DNA from: MedAcidi-G1 sp000817085
GTDB taxonomy: Bacteria; Actinomycetota; Acidimicrobiia; Acidimicrobiales; MedAcidi-G1
Direction: 5' to 3'
NCBI GenBank assembly: GCA_045568635.1
Contig: JBJLAO010000003.1
Coordinates: 310,001-374,000 of the forward strand
Length of the DNA: 64,000 bases
The notes beneath the pieces are model-generated. The model was not told the origin of the DNA, searched no databases, and saw only the letters and a program-made list of their open reading frames with translations. Both the position numbers and the translations under genes were made by a program. Positions 44,994 through 54,128 of the stretch are shown one piece after another (positions within the stretch are counted from its first letter, which is position 1; each line of letters begins with the position of its first letter).

Positions 44994-45521
44994 GTGATAC
45001 TAGGCAAAGTAGAGAGAAGACCCAAACCAGGGAAGGAAAAATTGGCAAGAGCTCACGGAATTCGCGTAAACGTCGTAAAGGCAACTGTTGTCGGTGTTTT
45101 TGGAATTGTTGCTGCTCTGGCATGCTTATTTATCCTTCTCTCAATATCAAAATCTTCAAATTCAATAGAAATCCGCTTAGGTGACGATGACTTTCGTGGA
45201 ATTGATGCAACCAATCTTGCAAATGAAATATCTTCGAACGGTCCGGTTCTTTTCCCTGACCTTGTAGGTCGTGAAAGACCCATCTGGATAACTCACGCTG
45301 GCAACAATCCAGAAACAGATTGGTTTGCTTTTCTTGCCCAGGTACCTGAACAAGCTAGCTCTTGCATAGCGCAATGGGATTACGACAATTCCAACTTTTT
45401 TAATTCATGTAATTCAAAAAATATATTTCCTCCGGATGGTACTGGCCTTGAACAACTTACATGGCAAGTTGTTAAAGGGGAATTAAGAGTCTTAATAAAT
45501 ACAGAAAAAATAAATAAATAA
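44994..45521 (+). CDS. single-pass membrane protein with extracytoplasmic domain
   Basis: The 175-residue protein starts at GTG (MILGKVERRPKPGKEKLARA). It has a basic cytoplasmic N-terminus, one transmembrane helix (about residues 29-51, ATVVGVFGIVAALACLFILLS), and an extracytoplasmic domain of about 120 residues with VGRERPIWITHAGNN, FAFLAQVPEQASSCIAQW and two cysteines (SSCIAQWDY, FFNSCNSK) that could form a disulfide. It resembles uncharacterised actinobacterial proteins and loosely the Rieske-like fold, but no ligand motif is present. It lies one base before the AlaX gene and is probably cotranscribed. Confidence 0.72.
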   Translation: MILGKVERRPKPGKEKLARAHGIRVNVVKATVVGVFGIVAALACLFILLSISKSSNSIEIRLGDDDFRGIDATNLANEISSNGPVLFPDLVGRERPIWITHAGNNPETDWFAFLAQVPEQASSCIAQWDYDNSNFFNSCNSKNIFPPDGTGLEQLTWQVVKGELRVLINTEKINK

Positions 45522-45522
45522 A

Positions 45523-46236
45523 ATGACGGAAAAGCTTTATTTAAACAATGCAGATCTTAGATCTTTTGAAGCGCTTGTTACAGACGTAGATGAATCGAGA
45601 ATTGAACTAGACCAAACAGCTTTTTATGCAACTAGTGGCGGTCAGCCTCATGACACTGGACATTTGTTATGGGGAAATGGTGCAGCTTCCGTAATTGATG
45701 TAAGAACCGTCGGTCAACAGGTCTGGCATACCTTAGCTGGTCCAATACCCCCAAAGGGAACACGAATTTCAGGTGAAGTGAACGAAGAAAGAAGACACCA
45801 AATGATGCGCACTCACACCGCAATGCACATTCTTTGTGGTGTTATGTGGAAAAAATGGAAACGTGTTGTAACTGGAGGAAATATGGATGCATTATCTGGA
45901 AGAATGGATTTTGAAATAGACCAAATATCAACAGATTTCGGGATAGAGATCGAATACTTATGCAATGAAGAAATTGCCGCAAATAGACCAATTGAAGTTT
46001 CTTTTATAGCTAGAGAAGATGCGATACTAGATCGTGATCTTATTAGAACAAAAATTAACCTAGTTCCCGAGTCTATTAAAGAAATAAGAATTGTCGATAT
46101 TGTTGGTCTGGACAAACAAGCCGATGGCGGTACTCATGTTTCATCTACCTCACAAGTGGGTCGAATGGAAATTGTAAAAACTGAATCAAAAGGAAAAGGG
46201 TTCAAAAGGATACGTTTTGTAGTGCACAATGAATGA
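45523..46236 (+). CDS. AlaX-type alanyl-tRNA editing protein
   Basis: The 237-residue protein matches free-standing alanyl-tRNA editing domains: LDQTAFYATSGGQPHDTG, the zinc motif HTAMH (His98, His102) and GLDKQADGGTHVSSTSQVG with His205. The usual Cys of the CGGTH motif is Asp201 here. Such proteins hydrolyse Ser- or Gly-tRNA(Ala). The Asp substitution occurs, to my memory, in some AlaX members, so activity is likely retained with His-rich zinc binding. It sits between a membrane-protein gene (one base) and a PEP-utilising enzyme (nine bases). Confidence 0.88.
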   Translation: MTEKLYLNNADLRSFEALVTDVDESRIELDQTAFYATSGGQPHDTGHLLWGNGAASVIDVRTVGQQVWHTLAGPIPPKGTRISGEVNEERRHQMMRTHTAMHILCGVMWKKWKRVVTGGNMDALSGRMDFEIDQISTDFGIEIEYLCNEEIAANRPIEVSFIAREDAILDRDLIRTKINLVPESIKEIRIVDIVGLDKQADGGTHVSSTSQVGRMEIVKTESKGKGFKRIRFVVHNE

Positions 46237-46245
46237 AAGGCAACC

Positions 46246-47901
46246 ATGAATGAGAAATGGATAACTGATTGGACTCCAAGTAAACGTTTTCCCATGTACA
46301 CGAGGTCAAATGTTGGTGAAATTATGCCCAACCCATGTAGTCCACTTGGATGGGATCTAGTTTGGGGATCAAGTGTTGCTTTTGGCTGGATGAACGGTCA
46401 CTTGAGATGGGGATCTTCTGCGCTTGATGAAATAAACCAAAATGAACCCGATTTTATTGCTTGTTTTGGAGGTTACGTGTATCTAAACATGTCATTAATT
46501 AGATTAGTTGGGGAACGTAGTCCTGGAATGTCTGCTCAACAAATGGATGACATATTATTAGGTTCTCACCCTGATGTTGTTCCACATGCCCCTCATCCTG
46601 ACGATCACCGACCCGAATTGGAAGAGAAGATTGAAGCCACAATGGAGTGGATTATGACGGTTACTGAAGAACCGCAGGAACTAATGGAAGACAGGAAAAA
46701 AGTTCTTGATCTTCGTGAAGGTAGACCAGATCTAAAAACCATTTCGGACAAAGATTTAGTGAATAGAGCCCGATATATAGGTTCCTATATTCGTGAATTT
46801 TTCGAACCTTACTACGTTTATGGGACTGCATCTGCGGTAGGGCCAGGTTTACTAAGTCAGGTCTGCAGCGAGATAGACCCAAGTTTATCTGGACGACTTA
46901 TTTCAGGTCTTGATGGAATTGATTCTGTTCCGATGACAAGAGATATGTGGGAACTGAGTCGTCTTGAAAAAAACTCTCCAGAATATGCAGAGAGTTTTGG
47001 ATCTTTTCTAGAGGAACACGGATGTCGCGGACCCGGAGAATGGGACGCTGGAAATCCCAGTTGGGAAATTGACTCAAATCCGGTCACCGCAGCTATCGAT
47101 GCAATGAGAAAAGTTGACGAAAATTTTTCACCATTTTCAAAACAAGCACAAGCCACTGCAGACCGCTTAGCCGCTGAAGAACAAGCACGAGAAGCTTTAG
47201 CAAACAACGATGAAGCGCTGGGATTACTTGAAACAGGTTTAAGAGTTTCCAAAATCTTTGTACCGACACGAGAGCGCACAAAGCTGACCCAAATGATGGC
47301 CATCCACGAAGTTAGATTACCAATTTACGAACTGGGAAATCGAATGACCGACAAAGGGCACTTAGAAGAACCAAATGATATTTTCCTTCTTTTAAATGCT
47401 GAACTAGATAATTTTATTGAAGATCCAGATTCTTTTAATGAAACCATTCCCCAGAGAAGAAAAGATTTTGAATCGCTTTCCTCTCTTGAAGAACCCTTCA
47501 TTGTAAATGGTGAGGTTCCGCCTATTTCTGAGTGGAAGCAGAAAGCTACTTCAGTTGAGCCTGTTCAAGTTGGTGAAATCATGACCGGGCTTTCAGGTAG
47601 CCCAGGTGAAATAACTGGTAGGGCGAGAGTAATAACTGATCCGGGGGATCCACGCGAACTAGAGCAAGGTGAGATTTTGGTAGCCCCAATAACAGATCCA
47701 GCTTGGACTCCGCTTTTCATTCCTGCAGGTGGAGTAGTAGTTGACGTAGGAGCTCCTATGAGTCACTCTGTAATTGTCAGTAGGGAATTTGGAATTCCTT
47801 GCGTGGTTAGCGTTCACCAAGCAGCTGAGAGAATACCGGACGGAGCTTTAATTCAGGTAGACGGCAATAGTGGCACTGTAACTATTATTGAACTTCCTTA
47901 A
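46246..47901 (+). CDS. PEP-utilising enzyme lacking the ATP-grasp half
   Basis: The 551-residue protein resembles the central and C-terminal parts of rifampicin phosphotransferase and PEP synthase. The segment YTRSNVGEIMPNPCSPLGWD matches the start of the middle domain, a long helical region follows, and the C-terminus is a swivel domain with the phosphoacceptor His507 in GAPMSHSVIVSREFGIPCVV. The N-terminal nucleotide-binding domain is missing, so phosphoryl supply must come from another protein. The gene is complete (start and stop are clean). It is the last gene of a three-gene plus-strand unit and overlaps holB's end by 17 bases. Confidence 0.85.
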   Translation: MNEKWITDWTPSKRFPMYTRSNVGEIMPNPCSPLGWDLVWGSSVAFGWMNGHLRWGSSALDEINQNEPDFIACFGGYVYLNMSLIRLVGERSPGMSAQQMDDILLGSHPDVVPHAPHPDDHRPELEEKIEATMEWIMTVTEEPQELMEDRKKVLDLREGRPDLKTISDKDLVNRARYIGSYIREFFEPYYVYGTASAVGPGLLSQVCSEIDPSLSGRLISGLDGIDSVPMTRDMWELSRLEKNSPEYAESFGSFLEEHGCRGPGEWDAGNPSWEIDSNPVTAAIDAMRKVDENFSPFSKQAQATADRLAAEEQAREALANNDEALGLLETGLRVSKIFVPTRERTKLTQMMAIHEVRLPIYELGNRMTDKGHLEEPNDIFLLLNAELDNFIEDPDSFNETIPQRRKDFESLSSLEEPFIVNGEVPPISEWKQKATSVEPVQVGEIMTGLSGSPGEITGRARVITDPGDPRELEQGEILVAPITDPAWTPLFIPAGGVVVDVGAPMSHSVIVSREFGIPCVVSVHQAAERIPDGALIQVDGNSGTVTIIELP

Positions 47902-48952
47902 TCAAAATCTTCGTCGATAAGTTCAAGAAAAGAGCCTGCAAAAGTAACCGTTCATTTGGATTTCTTATTAGCTCTAACGCCGCGCTAGTAATTACCCCAA
48001 CAGAATTTAACGCATCAAAATTATTGTTTTGAATACCCAAATCTCTATAGCGTCTGCTGAGCGTGGCCAAACCAAATCGCAGCTCGTCATCGCGTAGACG
48101 ACGTATTTCGCGTTTATGACGTTCAGTGACTTCTTGACGTCCCGAACCGCGAATTCCAAAAACCTCTTCTTGTTCCGCAAGACGTTCTAATTCTTGATTA
48201 TGACGGTCAGTAAGTGGAGTTTGAGCATCATCAATCATTTTCTGCAACTCTTTAACCGCTATAGAAACAGCGGCTCCACTTCCATCCAAACGGTCGGGCA
48301 AAGTTTTCCATGCTTCTTGTCGGGTCATAAACGAAACATCTTCTTGTAATAAACGTGCTCTTCTGAGATTACCTGCAGAAGCCTCTGCTAGGAGGATTGC
48401 ATCTTCTGTTTTAACCCCCTCACTTTTTAACAAATCTGCAAGCTCTTCTGCTGCCATGGAGGGCACATCAACTCTCACGCATCTAGAAGAAATCGTTACA
48501 TGTGAATCAGGGACACTCTCTGCCAAAAGAATAAAGATTGTTGAAATTGAAGGTTCCTCTATGGTTTTAAGCAAACTTGCTACTGCTTCAGGTTCAGCAG
48601 TATCAAAACGATTTACAATTAAGATCTTTTTTTTCGATTCGATAGGCGAGCGAGAACTTTCAATAATTATTTTTCGAGCATCTGAGACCCTTAATCCTCT
48701 ACCTTCAGGTTCAATTATCGATAAATCAGGATGAATTCCTCTCCAAGCCAAATCTTTGCATCTTTCGAGATCTTGGCCTTCTTCATATTTAGCAAAAATA
48801 GAGCCTGAAAAAGCCCTTGCAATTTCCTCTCGTCCAGCACCTTCAGGGCCCACAAAAATATATGCATGCACAGGTGAAACTGCAGCTTTTTTCAAAAAGT
48901 TAGTGGCTTCATTCTGTCCAGGTACAAGATCCCAGAGGTCAATCTTTTTCAT
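47885..48952 (-). CDS. holB: DNA polymerase III delta-prime subunit
   Basis: The 355-residue clamp-loader subunit has an N-terminal AAA+ domain with a degenerate P-loop (GPEGAGREEIARAF, where Arg replaces the usual Lys), the segment LIVNRFDTAEPEAVASLLKTIEEP with Walker B-like residues (cited in part: FDTAEPEAVASLLKTIEEP), and the SRC motif ISSRCVRVDVP, then a helical collar domain. It lacks the zinc-finger cysteines typical of E. coli delta-prime. It is overlapped by the tmk gene (14 bases) and is the end of the topA-MFS-tmk-holB series. Confidence 0.88.
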   Translation of the reverse strand: MKKIDLWDLVPGQNEATNFLKKAAVSPVHAYIFVGPEGAGREEIARAFSGSIFAKYEEGQDLERCKDLAWRGIHPDLSIIEPEGRGLRVSDARKIIIESSRSPIESKKKILIVNRFDTAEPEAVASLLKTIEEPSISTIFILLAESVPDSHVTISSRCVRVDVPSMAAEELADLLKSEGVKTEDAILLAEASAGNLRRARLLQEDVSFMTRQEAWKTLPDRLDGSGAAVSIAVKELQKMIDDAQTPLTDRHNQELERLAEQEEVFGIRGSGRQEVTERHKREIRRLRDDELRFGLATLSRRYRDLGIQNNNFDALNSVGVITSAALELIRNPNERLLLQALFLNLSTKILIKEVQ

Positions 48953-49553
48953 ACTTTCCTAATCGAACTTGGACTTGATCAATAACTCGTTCAGATACTT
49001 CGGCAACTGTTCCTGAACCATCAACCACTATCCAGCGTTCAGGATCCTCAGAAGCCATCTCTCTGTATGCACTCATGACCCGGGAATGAAAATCGTCACC
49101 AGCTTTTTCAATACGATCCAAATTTTTCCCTCGCCTGTTGGCAGCAAGAGGAGCATCAACATCAATTAGGACAATTAAATCCGCTTTTAAGCTCTGTGTT
49201 GCAAATATCGATATATCAAAAATTTCTTCTGGGCCTAGCCCACGTCCATGCCCTTGATAAGCGACTGAAGACTCAATAAACCTATCACTTACAACATTCT
49301 TGCCTTGTTCGATTGCAGGCCTCACCACTTCTTCCACATGTTGAGCTCTTGCGGCGGCAATCATCAAAGCTTCAGCACGATCAGAAAGTCCTTCTCCGTT
49401 CGGATCGAGCACCATATCGCGAAGCTTTTCTCCAAGTTCAGTTCCGCCAGGTTCTCTTGTGTATAAGGCACCAAGGTGATCTGCTAAAAGATGCGCCTGA
49501 GTTGATTTTCCCGAACCATCTGGTCCTTCTACAGTGATCAAATACCCCGTCAC
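48939..49553 (-). CDS. tmk: thymidylate kinase
   Basis: The 204-residue enzyme has P-loop EGPDGSGKSTQAHLLAD, the substrate-binding TREPGGTELGEKLRDMVL, the DR motif VVSDRFIESSVAYQGHGRG and the DLIVLIDVDAPLA strand. It phosphorylates dTMP for DNA synthesis. It overlaps the upstream MFS gene by four bases. In several actinobacteria an MFS domain is fused to Tmk, so the present split pair may reflect that shared history. It is directly followed by holB. Confidence 0.94.
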   Translation of the reverse strand: MTGYLITVEGPDGSGKSTQAHLLADHLGALYTREPGGTELGEKLRDMVLDPNGEGLSDRAEALMIAAARAQHVEEVVRPAIEQGKNVVSDRFIESSVAYQGHGRGLGPEEIFDISIFATQSLKADLIVLIDVDAPLAANRRGKNLDRIEKAGDDFHSRVMSAYREMASEDPERWIVVDGSGTVAEVSERVIDQVQVRLGKYEKD

Positions 49554-50968
49554 AAGTTTTTCTCCTCACTAGCTTCAGAAAATTTCTTTGTCTCACCAAC
49601 CCTTAAAGAAACCTTAGATAAAACGCCAGCAGAAAAGACAATTAAAGCAGCAAGCCACAAACTTATTCTCACACCCGGAACAGCAATTTCTAAACCCGCT
49701 ATCTCAATATTGCGATCCCATAAAAGGCTTGAAAGCCTGTCTAGGCCATCTTCTACAAGTGGACCAACAACCAACGCTAATAAGACACAGGCTCTTACAA
49801 GTAAATAGAAAGTTGCAAAAATACGACCTCTCATATGATCTTCAACATTTTCATGTAAAAGAGTAAATCCAACTACGTATACAACGCCTAAACATACTCC
49901 TCCAATAAATAGCATTACCATCGCGAAATGTATTTGACCAGTAGAAACTGTTGCGAATAATGAAATTCCAGCTCCAAAAAGGACTCTCGTGAATGTTTTT
50001 GCCTTATCAATACTGTTCCTAAAAAAGAAAACTAAGAGAACTCCTGCACCTACACCAAAGCCCAATGCTGTTAGCAGAACTCCAAATCCAGATTTTCCTG
50101 CCCCCAGTAACTCATCCGTATAAATCACTCCCAGAGGAATAACCATTCCCGCGCCTAACATTGCTGTCGCTAACCCCGCATTAACAGTCCTGACCACTGG
50201 GTTAATAAAAGCAAATTGCCAACCTTCTTTCAATTCTCTAATAGGGCTTAGTAACTGTCTCTTCACACCCTGATTTTCTGAGTTTCTAACACGAGCATTT
50301 TCAGGAAGCTTGATAGATGAAATCAATAATGCGGTCACCAAAAAAGAAACTGCATTAGCGTAAAAGGCTAAACCCATATCATCAAGTCTGATGTTGTCGG
50401 CCCAACTTGAGTCAAACAAGGCAGTCGCTAGACGTCCAAAAAGCGCCATGAGACCTGCACCTAAGGGAAATGTCCCATAAGCCGCTACGAGAGAAAGAGA
50501 GTTTGCAGTTGTTAAAAATTTTTCAGAAACTAAATTCGGGACGGAGGCTTCTTTCGCTGGAGACCACAACATAGTTAAGGCCTCGAGTATCAAAGAAGCA
50601 ACGAAGAGGCCGAGCAAACTATTTACGAAGGGTAAAACAAGCATCACTAACGCTCTTCCGATATCGCAAAAAACCATGACCCGTTTACGATCCCAACGGT
50701 CAACAAAAACTCCGGCTAAAGGGCCAAAAAAGAAACCCGGTGCGATTCTTGCACCCAAGACAAGACTTAATGCTGCACCTTCGTTTCCAGAACCGACTCT
50801 TATGGCCAAAATGCTTATAGCTAGTAAACCGAGCCAATCACCAGTTGCAGATATAACTTGAGCTATCCAAAGTCTAAAAAAGCTAGAAGAATCGAATGCT
50901 TTTTCTGCAAAATTATTGATGTGTAGATTCAACCGTCTGTTCTTATTATCTTGTTTTCCAAGAGTCAT
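49550..50968 (-). CDS. MFS transporter coupled to tmk
   Basis: The 472-residue protein has about 12 hydrophobic helices, a loop after helix 2 with VDRWDRKRVMVFCD (motif-A-like), and the helix-4-to-5 region AKEASVPNLVSEKF. The substrate is unknown. A four-base overlap with tmk and a 46-base gap after topA place it in the topA-tmk-holB operon. Its relation to the N-terminal MFS half of actinobacterial bifunctional MFS/dTMP kinases is inferred from order. It resembles the carrier at 6.6-7.9 kb in its VPKLV/VPNLV motif. Confidence 0.85.
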   Translation of the reverse strand: MTLGKQDNKNRRLNLHINNFAEKAFDSSSFFRLWIAQVISATGDWLGLLAISILAIRVGSGNEGAALSLVLGARIAPGFFFGPLAGVFVDRWDRKRVMVFCDIGRALVMLVLPFVNSLLGLFVASLILEALTMLWSPAKEASVPNLVSEKFLTTANSLSLVAAYGTFPLGAGLMALFGRLATALFDSSWADNIRLDDMGLAFYANAVSFLVTALLISSIKLPENARVRNSENQGVKRQLLSPIRELKEGWQFAFINPVVRTVNAGLATAMLGAGMVIPLGVIYTDELLGAGKSGFGVLLTALGFGVGAGVLLVFFFRNSIDKAKTFTRVLFGAGISLFATVSTGQIHFAMVMLFIGGVCLGVVYVVGFTLLHENVEDHMRGRIFATFYLLVRACVLLALVVGPLVEDGLDRLSSLLWDRNIEIAGLEIAVPGVRISLWLAALIVFSAGVLSKVSLRVGETKKFSEASEEKNL

Positions 50969-51014
50969 AACGCACCTATCAACACCAAAATTTGTATCTC
51001 TTACATATTAGCCA

Positions 51015-54000
51015 TCAAACTTTCGCCCGTCTCTCAGCTAAAAGCTCAACTGCTCTCTCATCGGTAATTTCTTCTACTGAATCTCCCAATTGAAGACTGG
51101 CGTTGGTAGAACCATCAGTAACATAAGGCCCCCACTGGCCATCTTTTAAAAGAATCGGCTTTTCTGAGACAGGATCCACACCCAATTCTTTCAGAGGAGG
51201 TTTAGCCGCTCTTCGTCCAAACTTTTTCGGTTGGGCAAGTAAATCTAGACACTGCTCCAAGGAAATTGTCAAAAGCTCCTCTTCAGTGGAAATATTTCTA
51301 GTTTCTGAACCTTTTTTCAAATACGGTCCATATGGGCCATTCTGGACAGTTATCTCTTCGCTATCAGTTGGATCCACTCCGACTGTTCGTGGAAGACTCA
51401 GAAGTTGAAGAGCGTCTTCAAAAGTAACTCTCTCTAAAGTCATGGTGTCAAAAAGAGAGGAAGTTTTAGGTTTAGGCAGTTCTTTTAACTCCTCAAAACG
51501 TTCTATCTCTGTAATTACTTGCTCTGTAGTTTCAAATTCTTTTAAGACTTCAAGTAATTCCTCTAGAACTTTCATTTGTGATTCAGAATTCTTGCTATTT
51601 AATATTTCTTTTTTATAACCCGAACTTTCAAAAATTTGATTTAAAAGGTCTGCTGGTGTGGGACAATCAATAACCAAGATAGATCTACAAAAATTAGTAA
51701 ATTCTTCAATCCCTTTTGATGCTGCACCTTTTATTTCTAACTTTTCAACCTGCTCTAAAGCGTCAAAAAGACTAGACCCATTACTTTCTGCGAATGTTTT
51801 AGCTTTGTCTAAAGAACTTTTACCTATTCCGCGTTTTGGAGAATTCAACACTCGTAAAACTGCATCATCACTTTCCAATGAGTTAGATAACTTTATATAT
51901 GCAACTGCTGTCTTCATAATTTTTAAATGGTGGGGTAGTCGAAACAATTTTCCTTCACGCGAAGAGGCCTTCGGCCATTGTGGAAAACGCCCTAGGGAAA
52001 CGTAGGGGCCAAACCTTCCTTGCTTCGCAACAATAGGTAGTCCTGTTTCTGGATCAGTCCCTAATTCTCTATCAGGTGGTGCATTTATATATTCAAGTGC
52101 TTTGTCCACAGTTAATTGATCAAGCGGTAAATCTTCTGGAACCCCAGCAGTGTCATCGCGGCACTCGACATAGGGTGATCTCGCATATCGCGCAAAAACA
52201 GACTCTCCATCTGAAGTTTTTCCTAATGGCACACCGCAGACAGCCCTTGGATCAATTTCATCTTCTCTTTCAACTACTTTGGTATGTAGTCCTATATCCC
52301 CATCAAGTCCGTCAAAATAAAAAGCTTGAAGATAGGCATTTTTTTCCCACATGCCATTTGAAATATCATCAAGTGCCACTTCCATTTCAGCTGTAAATTT
52401 GTAATCAACTAATTTAGGAAAATGCGCTTCTAATAACTGTGTTACTGCAAAACCTTTTACGGTGGGGATTAAAGCCGTTCCTTTTTTCCAGGCGTAACCT
52501 CGCTGAATAATTCTTCCAAGAATAGCTGCGTAAGTACTTGGTCTTCCAATACCTTCTTCCTCTAGTCTTTTGACTAATGAAGCTTCTGTATATCTAGCTG
52601 GTGGTTTTGTAACATGTCCCTCTGGGGTCGAAGCCATGACACTTACTTTCTGACCAACCTTAACTTCAGGTAAAACCTGATCTTCTCCAGATGAATTTTC
52701 CTCACCAGTTTCGTCGTCATCTACATCTTCGATATAAACCTGACGAAAACCTTGATGATTTATAACTGTGCCTGATAAGGAAAAAATTAAGGATTTTTCT
52801 TTATTGCTTTTTTCTTCAGTTACTGAACCTTCAAGTTTTACACTTACTGTCTCACCGGTTGCATCTGTCATCTGTGAAGCAATCGTCCTTTGCCAAATCA
52901 TTTCATAAATCAGGTATTCATCTTTAGATAATTCTTTAGAAAGATCTTCAGGTGATTTGAAGTTTTCTCCTGCGGGACGAATAGCTTCATGGGCCTCCTG
53001 AGCATTACGAGTTTTGTTCTTATATAAACGGGCCTCATCAGGTAAATAATTAGACCCATAAGAACTTTCTATAGTCCTACGCGCCGCTGAAAGTGCAGTG
53101 TCCGAAAGGGTTGTACTATCGGTTCTCATATAAGTTATATGACCATTTTGATAAAGACTCTGAGCTATGCCCATGGCTCGACTTGCAGAGAAACGAAGTT
53201 TTCTTCCAGCTTCTTGTTGGAAAGTAGATGTCGTAAATGGTGATGCCGGACGCCTTCGATACGGTCTCGGTTCAACTGATCCAACTTTTAGAACTTTTTG
53301 TTTTAATAGCGATGACAAGCTATTCGCAGAATCTTCATCGAGAACACTTACTGAATCAGAATTCCAATTTCCTTTTTCATTAAAGTCTTTTCCGGTTGCT
53401 ATACGCAAACCATCGATTTCTAACAAACGAGCTGAAAAAGATTCGTCGGTCTCTGTGTTTGCATCAATTTTCAATCCCCAATAATCAGCTGTTATAAATT
53501 TCATTCGTTCGCGTTCACGCTCAATAACAAGTCGTGTAGCGGGGCTTTGCACTCTCCCTGCTGATGCGCCTCCTCCAACTTTTGTTCGCGTAATATTAGA
53601 AAGTTCAAACCCATAAATTCGATCCAGTATCCTTCGCGTCTCCTGCGCCTCAACAAGATCTTTACCTAAATCACGTGTATTTTTTAAAGCTTCAGTAATC
53701 GCTTCTTTGGTAATTTCATTAAAAACCATTCTCTTAACTGGTACTGAGGGCTTCAAAACTTCAAGTAGATGCCAGGCAATAGCTTCACCTTCGCGATCTT
53801 CATCAGTTGCAAGAAAAAGCTCGTCAACTTTTTTTAGAGCTTTTTTTAACTGAGATACTTGTTTTTTACTATTTGGACTTATCTCATAAAGAGGCTCGAA
53901 ATTGTGGCATACATCGATTCCTAGTTTTCCGAAACACTCCTTTTTATCTTCCGGTACATCTTTAGGGCTAATCAAATCTCGTATATGCCCCACAGAAGAG

Positions 54001-54104
54001 TCGACTATGTATCCATCACCTAAGTACTTTTCAATGGTTTTTGCTTTTGCTGGAGATTCAACAATTACTAATGCTGTCACGTCTTCTACTTTGTTCACAC
54101 TCAA
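51015..54104 (-). CDS. topA: DNA topoisomerase I with an inserted UvrD 2B-like segment
   Basis: The 1029-residue type IA topoisomerase has the Toprim motifs IVESPAKAKTIEKYLG (residues 14-29) and DEDREGEAIAWHL (101-113), the active-site Tyr325 in YMRTDS, and the motif EEEGIGRPSTYAAILGRI (515-532). The usual actinobacterial C-terminal repeats are at about 695-705, 885-935 and 945-1010. Between the first and second repeats, about residues 706-870 (bases 51494-51989), there is an extra region that reads like the 2B subdomain of UvrD/PcrA helicases, including RVLNSPKRGIGKSSLDKAK and SSGYKKEIL. The frame is intact. No zinc finger is seen. Flanked by nhaA and the MFS-tmk-holB series. Confidence 0.9.
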   Translation of the reverse strand: MSVNKVEDVTALVIVESPAKAKTIEKYLGDGYIVDSSVGHIRDLISPKDVPEDKKECFGKLGIDVCHNFEPLYEISPNSKKQVSQLKKALKKVDELFLATDEDREGEAIAWHLLEVLKPSVPVKRMVFNEITKEAITEALKNTRDLGKDLVEAQETRRILDRIYGFELSNITRTKVGGGASAGRVQSPATRLVIERERERMKFITADYWGLKIDANTETDESFSARLLEIDGLRIATGKDFNEKGNWNSDSVSVLDEDSANSLSSLLKQKVLKVGSVEPRPYRRRPASPFTTSTFQQEAGRKLRFSASRAMGIAQSLYQNGHITYMRTDSTTLSDTALSAARRTIESSYGSNYLPDEARLYKNKTRNAQEAHEAIRPAGENFKSPEDLSKELSKDEYLIYEMIWQRTIASQMTDATGETVSVKLEGSVTEEKSNKEKSLIFSLSGTVINHQGFRQVYIEDVDDDETGEENSSGEDQVLPEVKVGQKVSVMASTPEGHVTKPPARYTEASLVKRLEEEGIGRPSTYAAILGRIIQRGYAWKKGTALIPTVKGFAVTQLLEAHFPKLVDYKFTAEMEVALDDISNGMWEKNAYLQAFYFDGLDGDIGLHTKVVEREDEIDPRAVCGVPLGKTSDGESVFARYARSPYVECRDDTAGVPEDLPLDQLTVDKALEYINAPPDRELGTDPETGLPIVAKQGRFGPYVSLGRFPQWPKASSREGKLFRLPHHLKIMKTAVAYIKLSNSLESDDAVLRVLNSPKRGIGKSSLDKAKTFAESNGSSLFDALEQVEKLEIKGAASKGIEEFTNFCRSILVIDCPTPADLLNQIFESSGYKKEILNSKNSESQMKVLEELLEVLKEFETTEQVITEIERFEELKELPKPKTSSLFDTMTLERVTFEDALQLLSLPRTVGVDPTDSEEITVQNGPYGPYLKKGSETRNISTEEELLTISLEQCLDLLAQPKKFGRRAAKPPLKELGVDPVSEKPILLKDGQWGPYVTDGSTNASLQLGDSVEEITDERAVELLAERRAKV

Positions 54105-54128
54105 ACACTGGTTGTCAAGTACTCCCAG

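Noticed and set aside
44926..45123. Minus-strand Gln/Arg-rich frame upstream of sucC
   Set aside because: It overlaps the real membrane-protein gene on the other strand and has no ribosome site or homology.
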